Source of the DNA: Herbaspirillum sp. DW155
GTDB lineage: Bacteria > Pseudomonadota > Gammaproteobacteria > Burkholderiales > Burkholderiaceae_D
NCBI RefSeq assembly: GCF_037076565.1
Contig: NZ_AP029028.1
Location: 186,001-250,000 of the forward strand
Direction of reading: 5' to 3'
DNA length: 64,000 bases
Shown here: positions 55,878 through 64,000 of the stretch, in pieces
Layout of the letters: each line of letters begins with the position of its first letter
Position numbering within the stretch: position 1 is the stretch's first letter
The notes under the pieces: generated by a model
What the model was told of the DNA's origin: nothing
Databases searched by the model: none
Seen by the model: the letters and a program-made list of their open reading frames with translations, nothing else
Translations under genes and position numbers: made by a program

Positions 55878-57055
55878 ACCGCTGGCTGCTGACCTTCAAT
55901 GCGGGGTCGTCGACGATCAAGCTGGGCGTGTTTCGCCTCGATGGCAACAGCGCCAGCAAGATCGGCCACGGCCAGCTCGACTTGCACCTGAGTCCGCTGC
56001 GTCTGCGGCTGGAGATCGAGGGTGTGTCCTCGGTCATGGCCATCGATGCCGACCCTGCTGCCTCGATGGACAAGGTGTTGGAACAGGTACTGCATCAACT
56101 CGAAGTCGGCCATGAGCAGGGCGCACTCTGTGCGGTCGGTCATCGCGTGGTGCATGGTGGTCTGCACCTGGCGCAGTCCGTCCTGCTGGATGAACGTATC
56201 GAAGCGGAACTGGAAGCGCTGGCTCCTCTGGCCCCGCTGCATCAGCCGCAGAACCTGCGCCTGATCCGCGCCATCGCGCGCCTGCGTCCGGGCCTGCCGC
56301 AGACGGCTTCCTTCGATACCGCCTTCCATGCCAGCCAGGATGCACTGGCGCGCCGCTTCGCACTGCCGCGCAAGCTGCACGACGAGGGCGTGCTGCGTTA
56401 TGGTTTTCATGGCATCTCCTACAGTTACATTGCCGCTGAACTGCGCCGGCGCCAGTTGCCCGAGGCGCACGGCAACGTGGTGGTGGCGCACCTGGGCAAT
56501 GGCGCCAGCCTGTGCGGCATCCAGAACGGCCGCAGCGTCGATGCCAGTACCGGTTTCTCCACGCTGGAAGGCGTGCCCATGGGCACGCGCTGCGGTGCGC
56601 TCGATGCCGGCGTATTGCTGTACCTGCTGCAGCAGGGGATGAGCCCGGCGGCAGTGGAAGATTTGCTGTATCACCAGTCGGGCCTGCTGGGGGTCTCCGG
56701 CGTGAGCGCCGATGTGCGCACCTTGCAGCAGAGCGGGGAAGTGGCGGCACGCGAGGCACTGGAGTTGTTCGCGCTGCGCTGTGCCGGCGAGGCCGCGCGC
56801 CTGGCCACCACCCTGGGCGGCATGGATGCGCTGGTCTTCACGGCCGGCATCGGTGAGCACGACGCCCGCATGCGCGCGGCCATCTGTGCGCGGCTCGACT
56901 GGCTGGGCGTGCAGCTCGACCAGAGCGCCAACGAGCAGCATCTCGAATGCATCAGCCACCAGGCCAGCCGCATCCGCGTACTGGTGATTCCGACCAACGA
57001 AGAACAGGTCATTGCCGATGACGCGGCAAGACTCATCCACGGGAGCAATCCATGA
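55874..57055 (+). CDS. ackA: Acetate kinase
   Basis: Converts acetyl phosphate and ADP to acetate and ATP. The 393-residue ASKHA-fold enzyme has LTFNAGSSTIKLGVF at the N-terminus, GHRVVHGG, FDTAFHASQ, RYGFHGISYSYIA, HLGNGASLCGIQNGRSVDAS and VFTAGIGEHDARMR. The length is typical. It overlaps pta upstream and the PhaC-like gene downstream, each by 4 bp (ATGA), giving a tightly coupled three-gene operon for acetyl-CoA overflow. Confidence 0.96.
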   Translation: MNRWLLTFNAGSSTIKLGVFRLDGNSASKIGHGQLDLHLSPLRLRLEIEGVSSVMAIDADPAASMDKVLEQVLHQLEVGHEQGALCAVGHRVVHGGLHLAQSVLLDERIEAELEALAPLAPLHQPQNLRLIRAIARLRPGLPQTASFDTAFHASQDALARRFALPRKLHDEGVLRYGFHGISYSYIAAELRRRQLPEAHGNVVVAHLGNGASLCGIQNGRSVDASTGFSTLEGVPMGTRCGALDAGVLLYLLQQGMSPAAVEDLLYHQSGLLGVSGVSADVRTLQQSGEVAAREALELFALRCAGEAARLATTLGGMDALVFTAGIGEHDARMRAAICARLDWLGVQLDQSANEQHLECISHQASRIRVLVIPTNEEQVIADDAARLIHGSNP

Positions 57056-58209
57056 CGACTTCATCTGCCAGCCACGCCCACCATGCCGCCGCCAATCCTG
57101 CGGCCGTCGGCCCCGGCAGCGTTCCGCTGTTCTGGCCCATGATGCTGGCCACCGAAGTGTTCCGCCAGGGGCAGGAAGTGGTGGACAAGCATCTGCGTTT
57201 TCTCGAAGAAGAAGCCAAGCTGCACGCCACCCATCATCCGCAGATGGCCACCGCCAACCAGGTGCGGTTCAGGCTGCGCACCTTGACCCTGCGTGAATAT
57301 GGCAAGCCTGCCGACGCCCACGCCCTCCCCACGCTGGTGGTGGCTCCGTTTGCCGGTCACACCTCGGTGATTGCCGATTACTACAAGGGACAAAGCCTGA
57401 TCGAGACCCTGCTCGCACATGGCGTGCCGCACGTGTTCCTGACCGACTGGCACAGCGCCAGCGAGGACATGAAGGACCTGGAGATCGACAACTATCTGGC
57501 TGACCTGTGCGTGGTCATCGACGAACTGGGCGGGCGCGTCAATCTGGTCGGCCTGTGTCAGGGCGGCTGGATATCGGCCATGATCGCGGCGCGCTTCCCG
57601 CACAAGGTGCAGCGCATGGTGCTGGCGGGTTCGCCCATCGATGCCGGTGCCGGCGAGGGACCGTTGAAGCAGATGGTGGAGCGTACCCCGATCCGTTTCT
57701 ACGAAGATCTGGTACGTACCGGCGGCGGGCTCATGCGCGGCAGCTTTATGCTGCAGGGCTGGAAGAACATGCACCCCGACGAGCACTACTTCAACGAACA
57801 CGTCGACCTGTTCCAGCACATCGACGATCCCGTCTACCTGGCCAAGCGTGAGACCTTTGCGGCCTGGTACGAAACACCCATCGACCTGCCGGGACGCTGG
57901 TATCTCCAGGCCATCCGCCAGATCTTCAAGGACAACCTGCTGGCGCGCGGCCAGTACGTGGCACTGGGCAAGACACTCGACCTGCGCGACATCCGCTGCC
58001 CGCTCTATCTGCTGGGCGGCGAGCACGACGACATCACCACGCCCGAGCAGGTACTCAACGCGGCGCATCTGGTGGGCACACCGGCGGCGCACATCACGCA
58101 GCGCGTGGTGCCGGGCGGGCATATTGGTCTGTTCATGGGAGGGCGCACCCTGGCCGAGACCTGGCCGACGATCGCGCAGTGGCTGGCTGCGCCGCTCAAG
58201 GCAGCCTGA
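57052..58209 (+). CDS. PhaC-like alpha/beta hydrolase (PHA synthase/depolymerase family)
   Basis: A 385-residue alpha/beta-hydrolase related to polyhydroxyalkanoate synthases and intracellular depolymerases. The nucleophile elbow reads GLCQGGW, with Cys in place of Ser as in PHA synthases. Other landmarks are HVFLTDWHSA, LADLCVVIDELGGRVNLVGL, a candidate Asp in GGEHDDITTPEQ and His in VVPGGHIGLFMGGR. It is shorter than PhaC (about 560-600) and lacks most of the N-terminal domain. It is translationally coupled to ackA, linking it to acetyl-CoA/acyl phosphate metabolism. Polymerising activity is not established; a thioesterase or hydrolase role is equally possible. Confidence 0.8.
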   Translation: MTTSSASHAHHAAANPAAVGPGSVPLFWPMMLATEVFRQGQEVVDKHLRFLEEEAKLHATHHPQMATANQVRFRLRTLTLREYGKPADAHALPTLVVAPFAGHTSVIADYYKGQSLIETLLAHGVPHVFLTDWHSASEDMKDLEIDNYLADLCVVIDELGGRVNLVGLCQGGWISAMIAARFPHKVQRMVLAGSPIDAGAGEGPLKQMVERTPIRFYEDLVRTGGGLMRGSFMLQGWKNMHPDEHYFNEHVDLFQHIDDPVYLAKRETFAAWYETPIDLPGRWYLQAIRQIFKDNLLARGQYVALGKTLDLRDIRCPLYLLGGEHDDITTPEQVLNAAHLVGTPAAHITQRVVPGGHIGLFMGGRTLAETWPTIAQWLAAPLKAA

Positions 58210-58218
58210 GCGGCAGCC

Positions 58219-58920
58219 TCAGTTAGCGCGGCGGGTGGTCTTGCGGGCGGTGGCTGGTTTGGCCACCGCCTTTTTCCTGGCCGTCGGCGGCGCGGCCTGC
58301 ACCGGTGCTGCCGCCGCAACGGCGGCCTTGAGGAACCAGGCCAGCACCGACTCGGCGGTCTTGCCGTCGACCATGTGCGGCACGCAGCGATAGGAAAAAC
58401 TCACGCCTTCGCATAACGCCATCAGCCCGATGGCGATCTCGCGCGGCGGTGCGGCCGGGGCGCTGCCGATCAGGCGGCAGTAGGCTTCGACGAAGCGGGT
58501 GATCTGGCCGTAACGCTGCTCCAGGAAGGTGTCCAGATGGGCGCGGAACTTCTCGTCACGCAATGCAATGATGCGTGCTTCCATCCACAAGAGGCTGCAT
58601 TTGTCATCGCGGTACAGCGCCGAATACTGCACCGCCAGCGCGTCGCGTAGCGCATCGGGTGCGGTCAGCTGGCCGTCGAGGATGCGCTCGAATCCGCGGT
58701 CGATGCTTTCCCCCTCGCGGCGCAACAGCTCGAAGAAGAGCTGCTCCTTGTCGTCGAAGTTGGAATAGAAGGCCCCGCGTGAATAGCCGGCCGAGGCGCT
58801 GATATCCTCGACGCTGGCCTGCGCATATCCCTTTTGCATGAAAACCGCGTGCGCCGCCTCCAGCAGACGTTCCCGGGTCTGCTCACGGCTTTGCTCGCGG
58901 CTGAGTCGTTGGCGTGTCAT
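58219..58920 (-). CDS. TetR/AcrR-family repressor of the RND efflux operon
   Basis: A 233-residue TetR regulator. The helix-turn-helix region reads TRERLLEAAHAVFMQKGYAQ, VEDISASAGYSRGAFYSNFD, the standard AcrR arrangement. An Ala/Lys/Arg-rich tail (KKAVAKPATARKTTRRAN) is unusual and could add non-specific DNA binding. ATG 58920 is chosen from the family start; the frame extends upstream but without TetR character. It is divergent from the adaptor-pump-outer membrane factor operon, the classic position of its repressor. Confidence 0.93.
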   Translation of the reverse strand: MTRQRLSREQSREQTRERLLEAAHAVFMQKGYAQASVEDISASAGYSRGAFYSNFDDKEQLFFELLRREGESIDRGFERILDGQLTAPDALRDALAVQYSALYRDDKCSLLWMEARIIALRDEKFRAHLDTFLEQRYGQITRFVEAYCRLIGSAPAAPPREIAIGLMALCEGVSFSYRCVPHMVDGKTAESVLAWFLKAAVAAAAPVQAAPPTARKKAVAKPATARKTTRRAN

Positions 58921-58936
58921 GGGGCAGGATTCTAGC

Positions 58937-58957
58937 ACTGTCGTATTCAAATACAGT
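58937..58957. promoter_or_regulatory. Nested palindrome in the TetR / RND intergenic region
   Basis: ACTGT (58937-58941) and ACAGT (58953-58957) are symmetric about a centre that also contains the 12-bp inverted repeat GTATTCAAATAC (58943-58954). It is the only clear dyad between the divergent genes and a likely operator. A possible adaptor promoter (TTGCAT, 17 bp, TTAGAA) lies just downstream. Confidence 0.5.
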
Positions 58958-59062
58958 ATTGCATCTGAATTCATATGTGCATTAGAATCCCTGAACTTTT
59001 GTAAAGAGGCGGACGCGCCGCGATCCGACACTCCTGACACACCCTTTCCCGAAAGGAATGCT

Positions 59063-60208
59063 GTGAAGCCTGTCTCACGTCCGCGTCCTCTTGCATCCCG
59101 TCGCCGCGCCCCGCTGGCGCGCCTGGCGCTGCTGTCCATCCCCTTGACCCTGATGCTGTCGGCCTGCAGCAAGCCCGCGCCGGTCGCCGATGCGCCGCGC
59201 GAAGTGGTGGTATTGCAGGCGCAGGAGCGCGGCAGCAACCAGCCGCTGCACCTGCCGGCCGAAGTGCAGTCGCGCTACGTGACCTCGCTGTCCTTCCGCG
59301 TCGCCGGCCAGTTGGTGGAGCGCCGCGTGCATCTGGGCGATACCGTGCGCAAGGGTCAGGTCCTGGCCCGTCTTGATCCTGCCGATGCCGACCAGAACGC
59401 CGCTTCGGCCCGCGCCGAACTGGCCGCCGCCCGCCTGCACCTGGAAGCTTCCGAGAAGCAGTTGCAGCGCGATACCGCCCAGGCGGCCGAGCAGTTGATC
59501 AGCGCCCAGCAACTGGAGCAGAGCCAGGATGCGCACGCTGCTGCGCTCGCGCAGTTCAAGAGCGCGCAGGCCCGCGCCTCCGTGGCCGGCAACCAGAGCG
59601 ATTACACCACGCTGGTGGCCCGGCATGATGGCGTGATCAGCGCCGAACAGGCCAATACCGGCGACGTCCTCGGTGCCGGGCAGCCGGTCTATTCACTGGC
59701 CTGGTCGGGTGCGGTGGACGTCGTGACCGACGTGGCCGACCGCCAGCTGGCCGGTCTGCAGCCCGGTGCGGCCGCCGAGGTCACGCTGGCGGCACTGCCC
59801 GGCAAGACCTATCAGGGCCGCGTGCGTGAAATCAGCCCGGCTGCGGATCCGCAAAGCCGCACCTTCCGTATCAAGCTCACCCTGGAACAGCCTGATGCCA
59901 ATGTGCGCCTGGGCATGACCGGCGAAGTGCGGATCACCCCCGCCGCCACGGCGCAGGGTCAGGTCCTGCTGCTGCCGGCCACGGCCTTGTTCCATCAGGG
60001 TGGCAAGCCGGCGGTGTGGATCGTAGGTGGCGACGGCAAGCTGGAACTGCGTCCCGTAACGGTGGCCGCTTATGGCGAGCGCAGTATTTCGCTCTCGCAA
60101 GGTGTAGGCACCCATGACAAGGTGGTGGTGCAGGGTGTGCATACCCTGACCGTGGGCGAGAAGGTCAAGCCGGTCGCGCCCCTGCACGCCGAGGACTTTG
60201 CCCTATGA
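59063..60208 (+). CDS. RND efflux periplasmic adaptor subunit (lipoprotein)
   Basis: A 381-residue membrane fusion protein. The signal peptide ends in the lipobox LSAC. The lipoyl/barrel-sandwich halves (SFRVAGQLVERRVHLGDTVR and VARHDGVISAEQANTGDVL) flank an alpha-helical hairpin (about 105-180, AARLHLEASEKQL and ISAQQLEQSQ). A beta-barrel and membrane-proximal domain complete it. GTG 59063 follows AAAGGA; an out-of-frame ATG at 59058 closes at once. It overlaps the pump gene by 4 bp. It bridges pump and outer-membrane channel. Confidence 0.93.
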   Translation: MKPVSRPRPLASRRRAPLARLALLSIPLTLMLSACSKPAPVADAPREVVVLQAQERGSNQPLHLPAEVQSRYVTSLSFRVAGQLVERRVHLGDTVRKGQVLARLDPADADQNAASARAELAAARLHLEASEKQLQRDTAQAAEQLISAQQLEQSQDAHAAALAQFKSAQARASVAGNQSDYTTLVARHDGVISAEQANTGDVLGAGQPVYSLAWSGAVDVVTDVADRQLAGLQPGAAAEVTLAALPGKTYQGRVREISPAADPQSRTFRIKLTLEQPDANVRLGMTGEVRITPAATAQGQVLLLPATALFHQGGKPAVWIVGGDGKLELRPVTVAAYGERSISLSQGVGTHDKVVVQGVHTLTVGEKVKPVAPLHAEDFAL

Positions 60209-63200
60209 GCGCGCCCGGCCGTTTCAATCTTTCTGCCTGGACCCTGCAGCATCAGGCGCTGGTGACGTTCATTCTGGCGCTGGTGACCCTCTTGGGTGTT
60301 GGCTCCTATTCCCGCCTCTCGCAATCCGAAGACCCGCCGTTCACCTTCAAGGTGATGGTGATCCAGACCGACTGGCCGGGCGCCACCGCGCGTCAGGTGC
60401 AGGAGCAGATCACCGACCGCATCGCGCGCAAGCTGCAGGAGACGCCGGATGTCGATTTCCTGCGCAGCTATTCGCGCCCCGGCCAGTCGCAGCTGTTCTT
60501 CACCATCAAGGACACGGCCCCGGCCTCGCAGGTACCGCAGACCTGGTACCAGGTGCGCAAGAAGGTCGGTGACATGGCGGCCCACCTGCCGCAGGGCGTC
60601 AAGGGCCCTTACTTCAATGACGAGTTCGGCGACGTCTACACCAACATCTATGCCCTGGCCGGCGACGGCTTCACCCCTGCGCAACTGCGCGACTATGCCG
60701 ACCAGCTGCGCGGCGAACTGTTGCACGTGCCGGGCGTGGGCAAGATCGATTACTTTGGTGAGCGCCAGGAACACATCTACATCGACATCGGCAACACCCG
60801 CATGACGCACCTGGGCATCAGCCCGCAGCAACTGGCCGATGCCATCGGCGGACAGAATGCCGTGGTGCCGGGCGGCCTCATCACCACCGGCAACGACCGT
60901 ATCTACGTGCGACCCACCGGCCAGTTCGACAACCTGCGCGCGCTGGAAGACAAGCTCATCCACATCAACAACCGCAACTTCCGCCTGGGCGACATCGCCA
61001 CCATCACGCGCGGCTATGACGAACCGCAGGAACAGGAAATGCGCGCCAACGGCCAGCCCGTGCTGGGCATCGGCGTGACCATGCAGCCCGGCGGCGACGT
61101 GATCCGCCTGGGTAAGGCGCTGGACGAGCGTACTGAACAATTGCGCAAGCGCCTGCCCGCAGGCCTCACGCTGACGGCGGTTTCCAGCATGCCGCACGCG
61201 GTGGAGAAGTCGGTGGATGACTTTTTGGAAGCGGTGGCCGAGGCGGTGGCCATCGTGCTGGTGGTCAGCCTGGTTTCGCTGGGCATCCGTACCGGCATGG
61301 TGGTGGTGATCTCGATTCCCATCGTGCTGGCGGTGACCTCGCTGTTCATGTATCAGTTCGATATCGGCCTGCACAAGGTCTCGCTGGGCACCCTGGTGCT
61401 GGCGCTGGGACTGCTGGTGGATGACGCCATCATCGCGGTGGAAATGATGGCGGTCAAACTGGAACAGGGCTGGAACCGCCGCCGCGCCGCCGCCTTCGCC
61501 TATACCAGCACGGCCTTCCCGATGCTGACCGGCACCCTGGTGACGGTGGCGGGCTTCCTGCCGATTGCCCTGGCCAAGTCCGGCACCGGTGAATACACGC
61601 GCTCCATCTTCGAGGTCTCGGCCATTGCGCTGTTGCTGTCCTGGCTGGCAGCGGTGGTGCTCATTCCGCTCCTGGGCTATCACATGCTCAAGGAAAAACC
61701 GGGCACGCTCACCGATGAACAGATCGCCGCCAATCCGCACGCCGGCCACGATGAGGAAGACCACGACCATCCCATCTACCAGACCCGCATCTATACCTGG
61801 CTGCGCCGCGCGGTGGCCTGGTGTGTGGCCTTCCGAGGCCGCGTGGTGATTGCCACCACGGTGCTCTTCATCGGTTCGCTGGCCGCCTTCACGCTGGTGC
61901 CGCAGCAGTTCTTCCCCAGCTCCGACCGGCCCGAACTGCTGATCGACCTGCGTCTGCCCGAACGCACCTCCTTCGAGGCCACTCAACGCGAAGCGGTGCG
62001 CATGGAAGCACTGCTCAAGGGCCGTCCGCAGATCGATCACGTGGTCAGCTTCGTCGGTGTCGGTGCGCCGCGCTTCTACCTGCCGCTGGACCAGCAACTG
62101 GCCAGTGCCAACTTCGCCCAGTTCGTGGTCACGGCCAAATCGGTAGAGGACCGCGAAGCCCTGGCGCGCGCCCTGGAAGAGCCGCTGCGCAAGCAGTTCA
62201 GCGGGGCGCGCACGCGCCTGACACGACTGGAGAACGGCCCGCCGGTCGGCTTCCCGGTGCAGTTCCGCATCAGCGGCGAACAGATTCCCAAGGTGCGTGC
62301 CATTGCCGAACAGGTGGCGGCCGAATTGCGCAAGGAGAGCCGCGCCACCAATATCCAGTTCGACTGGGATGAACCGGCCCAGCGTTCGGTCTCCTTCGAG
62401 ATCGACCAGAAGCGCGCCGGCGAACTCGGCCTGAGCAGCCAGCAGATCGCCAATTTCCTGGCCATGCAATTGTCGGGCTTCACGGTGACGCAATATCGCG
62501 AGCGCGACAAACTCATCAGCGTCGACCTGCGTGCCCCGCGCAGCGAGCGCGTCGATCCCGCGCGCCTGGCCACGCTCTCCATGCCCACGGCCAACGGACC
62601 GGTGCCGCTGGCCGCGCTGGGCCAGTTCCACAACACGCTGGAATACGGCGTCATCTGGGAGCGCGACCGCCAGCCCACCATCACGGTGCTGGCCGACGTG
62701 CGCGCCGGGGTGCAGGGCATCGACGTCACCAATGCGGTCAATCGCAAGCTTGATGCATTGCGTGCCGAGTTGCCGGTGGGATACCGCATCGACGTGGGCG
62801 GGCCGGTGGAAGAAAACGCCAAGGCGCAATCCTCGATCTCGGCCCAGATGCCACTGATGATCATCGCGGTGCTGCTGTTGCTGATGGTGCAGCTGCAAAG
62901 TTTCGGCCGCACCCTGATGGTGGTCATGACCGCACCGCTGGGCCTCATCGGTGTGGTCGGCGCGCTGCTGCTGTTCGGCCAGCCGTTCGGCTTCGTCGCC
63001 ATGCTGGGCACCATCGCCATGCTGGGCATTATCATGCGCAACTCGGTGATCCTGGTGGACCAGATCGAGCAGGACATCGCCGCAGGACGTGGCCGTTTCG
63101 ATGCCATCGTCGGCGCCACCGTGCGCCGCTTCCGCCCCATCACGCTGACCGCGGCCGCCGCCGTGCTGGCGCTGATCCCGCTGTTGCGTAGCAACTTCTT

Positions 63201-63348
63201 CGGCCCCATGGCGACCGCCCTGATGGGCGGCATCACCATTGCCACCATCCTGACCCTGTTCTACCTGCCGGCGCTCTATGCGCTGTGCTATCGGGTCAAG
63301 CCGGATGAAACCCATCACCGCGACCACGCCGCGCAAGGGAGTCACTGA
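60205..63348 (+). CDS. RND efflux transporter permease
   Basis: A 1047-residue proton-driven inner-membrane pump with the duplicated RND layout: two sets of about six membrane helices and two large periplasmic loops. TM4 carries the proton-relay pair in LALGLLVDDAIIAVEMM. PLGLIGVVGALLLFGQPFGF and LGIIMRNSVILVDQIEQD belong to the second half. The N-terminus (FNLSAWTLQHQALVTFILA) and QSEDPPFTFKVMVIQTDWPG are typical of the branch containing VmeB/TriC-like pumps. Substrate range cannot be read from sequence. It overlaps the adaptor gene by 4 bp and the outer-membrane factor gene by 1 bp. Confidence 0.96.
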   Translation: MSAPGRFNLSAWTLQHQALVTFILALVTLLGVGSYSRLSQSEDPPFTFKVMVIQTDWPGATARQVQEQITDRIARKLQETPDVDFLRSYSRPGQSQLFFTIKDTAPASQVPQTWYQVRKKVGDMAAHLPQGVKGPYFNDEFGDVYTNIYALAGDGFTPAQLRDYADQLRGELLHVPGVGKIDYFGERQEHIYIDIGNTRMTHLGISPQQLADAIGGQNAVVPGGLITTGNDRIYVRPTGQFDNLRALEDKLIHINNRNFRLGDIATITRGYDEPQEQEMRANGQPVLGIGVTMQPGGDVIRLGKALDERTEQLRKRLPAGLTLTAVSSMPHAVEKSVDDFLEAVAEAVAIVLVVSLVSLGIRTGMVVVISIPIVLAVTSLFMYQFDIGLHKVSLGTLVLALGLLVDDAIIAVEMMAVKLEQGWNRRRAAAFAYTSTAFPMLTGTLVTVAGFLPIALAKSGTGEYTRSIFEVSAIALLLSWLAAVVLIPLLGYHMLKEKPGTLTDEQIAANPHAGHDEEDHDHPIYQTRIYTWLRRAVAWCVAFRGRVVIATTVLFIGSLAAFTLVPQQFFPSSDRPELLIDLRLPERTSFEATQREAVRMEALLKGRPQIDHVVSFVGVGAPRFYLPLDQQLASANFAQFVVTAKSVEDREALARALEEPLRKQFSGARTRLTRLENGPPVGFPVQFRISGEQIPKVRAIAEQVAAELRKESRATNIQFDWDEPAQRSVSFEIDQKRAGELGLSSQQIANFLAMQLSGFTVTQYRERDKLISVDLRAPRSERVDPARLATLSMPTANGPVPLAALGQFHNTLEYGVIWERDRQPTITVLADVRAGVQGIDVTNAVNRKLDALRAELPVGYRIDVGGPVEENAKAQSSISAQMPLMIIAVLLLLMVQLQSFGRTLMVVMTAPLGLIGVVGALLLFGQPFGFVAMLGTIAMLGIIMRNSVILVDQIEQDIAAGRGRFDAIVGATVRRFRPITLTAAAAVLALIPLLRSNFFGPMATALMGGITIATILTLFYLPALYALCYRVKPDETHHRDHAAQGSH

Positions 63349-64000
63349 TGAGCGCCGTTCGTTTGATGTTCGCCCCGCGTACGCTGACGCTGGCTTGCGC
63401 GCTGCTGCTGTCGGGCTGCGCACTGGGTCCGGCCGGCGATGCACCCGCCATGCCGCAGCCGGCGCACTATGCGGCCGAGGCCACGCCGGCCACGCTGGGC
63501 CCGCAGGAAGCGCGCCAGATCTTCGTGCTGGGCCAGCGCGCAGTACCGCAATGGTGGCGCGCCTATGGCTCGCCGCAACTGTCGGCCTGGGTGGAGGAAG
63601 CTTTGCGCAGCAATCATTCGCTGGCCCAGGCGGACCGCAATCTCGCCAGCGCCCGCCTGCAATTGCGCGCGCAGATCGATGAATCGCTCTGGCCCACCAT
63701 CGATGCGGTCGGTCAGGCCCAGCGCCAGCGTGCCCTGGGGTTGCCCAATCTGGGGCCGACCACCAATCTGTACAACGTCTTCGCCGGCCAGATCAGCGCC
63801 AGCTATACCTTCGACCTGTTCGGCGTGGAGCGCTTCGCCAATTCGGCGCTGGCCGCTCAGGTCGATGCGCAGTCCTACCAGTTCGATGCGGCGCGCCGGG
63901 CGGTGGCGGCCAATGTGGTCATCAGCGCCATCAACGCTGCTTCGCTGCGCGCGCAGGTGGAACGCACCGAGCGCCTGGTGGCGCTGGCCGATGCCGATGT
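63348..64000 (+). CDS. Outer-membrane efflux factor, NodT family (cut by window edge)
   Basis: The first 217 residues of an outer-membrane lipoprotein channel. The signal peptide ends in the lipobox LSGC, then ALGP, with PQWWRAYGSPQLSAWVEEAL, HSLAQADRNLASARLQL and ISASYTFDLFGVERFANSAL. These are signature parts of the first repeat of TolC/NodT proteins. The second repeat lies off-window. ATG 63348 overlaps the pump stop (TGATG), with AAGGGAG upstream. It completes a tripartite efflux system under the divergent TetR repressor. Confidence 0.92.
   Translation, partial: MSAVRLMFAPRTLTLACALLLSGCALGPAGDAPAMPQPAHYAAEATPATLGPQEARQIFVLGQRAVPQWWRAYGSPQLSAWVEEALRSNHSLAQADRNLASARLQLRAQIDESLWPTIDAVGQAQRQRALGLPNLGPTTNLYNVFAGQISASYTFDLFGVERFANSALAAQVDAQSYQFDAARRAVAANVVISAINAASLRAQVERTERLVALADAD

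Noticed and set aside
60070-63444. A 1124-codon open frame antisense to the RND pump and adaptor end
   Set aside because: It mirrors codon periodicity of a GC-rich gene. The translation is low-complexity His/Gln/Gly/Arg with no domain, and both sense genes are unmistakable.
1-64000. CRISPR arrays, tRNA/rRNA genes, insertion sequences and attachment sites
   Set aside because: No regularly spaced repeats, no cloverleaf-like intergenic sequence, no transposase or integrase and no flanking duplications were seen. A cmscan/tRNAscan run would be decisive and could not be done here.

Overview
The window is a GC-rich stretch of bacterial chromosome. It most resembles a betaproteobacterium of the order Burkholderiales, and within that Oxalobacteraceae such as Herbaspirillum. 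This is inferred from protein character (a Burkholderiales-type trimeric porin, the cyaY / lptM-lysA arrangement, a PutA without an N-terminal DNA-binding domain, an AcdA-FadN-FadA beta-oxidation cluster). No rRNA, tRNA, CRISPR array, transposase or integrase was seen.

Layout. 1-4.2 kb (minus strand): a VgrG spike followed by a phospholipase D effector cut by the window edge. 4.5-12.1 kb (plus): putA; the hslV-hslU protease operon behind a sequence matching the sigma-32 consensus; a small basic protein; a strongly terminated general porin. 12.7-16.9 kb: a cytoplasmic Sel1-repeat protein, a GspG-like pseudopilin and cyaY on the minus strand, then lptM-lysA. 17.2-19.8 kb: an unknown membrane protein with a Cys-rich tail and a sodium:solute symporter. 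20.0-24.1 kb: a trehalose operon otsB - GH15 hydrolase - otsA. 24.3-27.2 kb: FmdB-like zinc ribbon, DUF502 membrane protein, aspS. 27.4-34.9 kb: MFS transporter plus amidohydrolase, LysR regulator, nudB, an EEP-family phosphodiesterase overlapping a clsB-like cardiolipin synthase, and an acetyl-CoA acetyltransferase.

35.0-40.8 kb (minus) holds the most striking locus: an evolved VgrG whose C-terminus is itself a phospholipase D with two HKD motifs, followed 9 bp later by a Sel1-repeat lipoprotein that looks like its immunity protein. Together with the left edge, the window carries two orphan type VI secretion (T6SS) effector modules with the same enzymatic payload in two architectures, one delivered as separate cargo and one covalently fused.

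41.0-49.4 kb: hsp15, a conserved-looking unknown protein, and a TetR-controlled fatty-acid beta-oxidation cluster (acyl-CoA dehydrogenase, HAD/ECH bifunctional enzyme, thiolase, enoyl-CoA hydratase). 49.4-51.1 kb is a decayed patch: a C-terminal regulator fragment, an intact HAD dehalogenase and an FAD oxidoreductase that has lost its middle but kept both ends. 51.1-54.7 kb: two c-di-GMP genes (GGDEF and GGDEF-EAL). 54.9-58.2 kb: a translationally coupled pta - ackA - PhaC-like hydrolase operon. 58.2-64.0 kb: a TetR repressor divergent from an RND efflux operon (adaptor, pump, outer-membrane factor), the last cut by the right edge.

Most of the window is ordinary core metabolism. The accessory signal is concentrated in the two VgrG/PLD modules and the decayed 49.4-51.1 kb patch. 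Start codons were adjusted from the longest open frame wherever a Shine-Dalgarno sequence or family length argued for an internal start.
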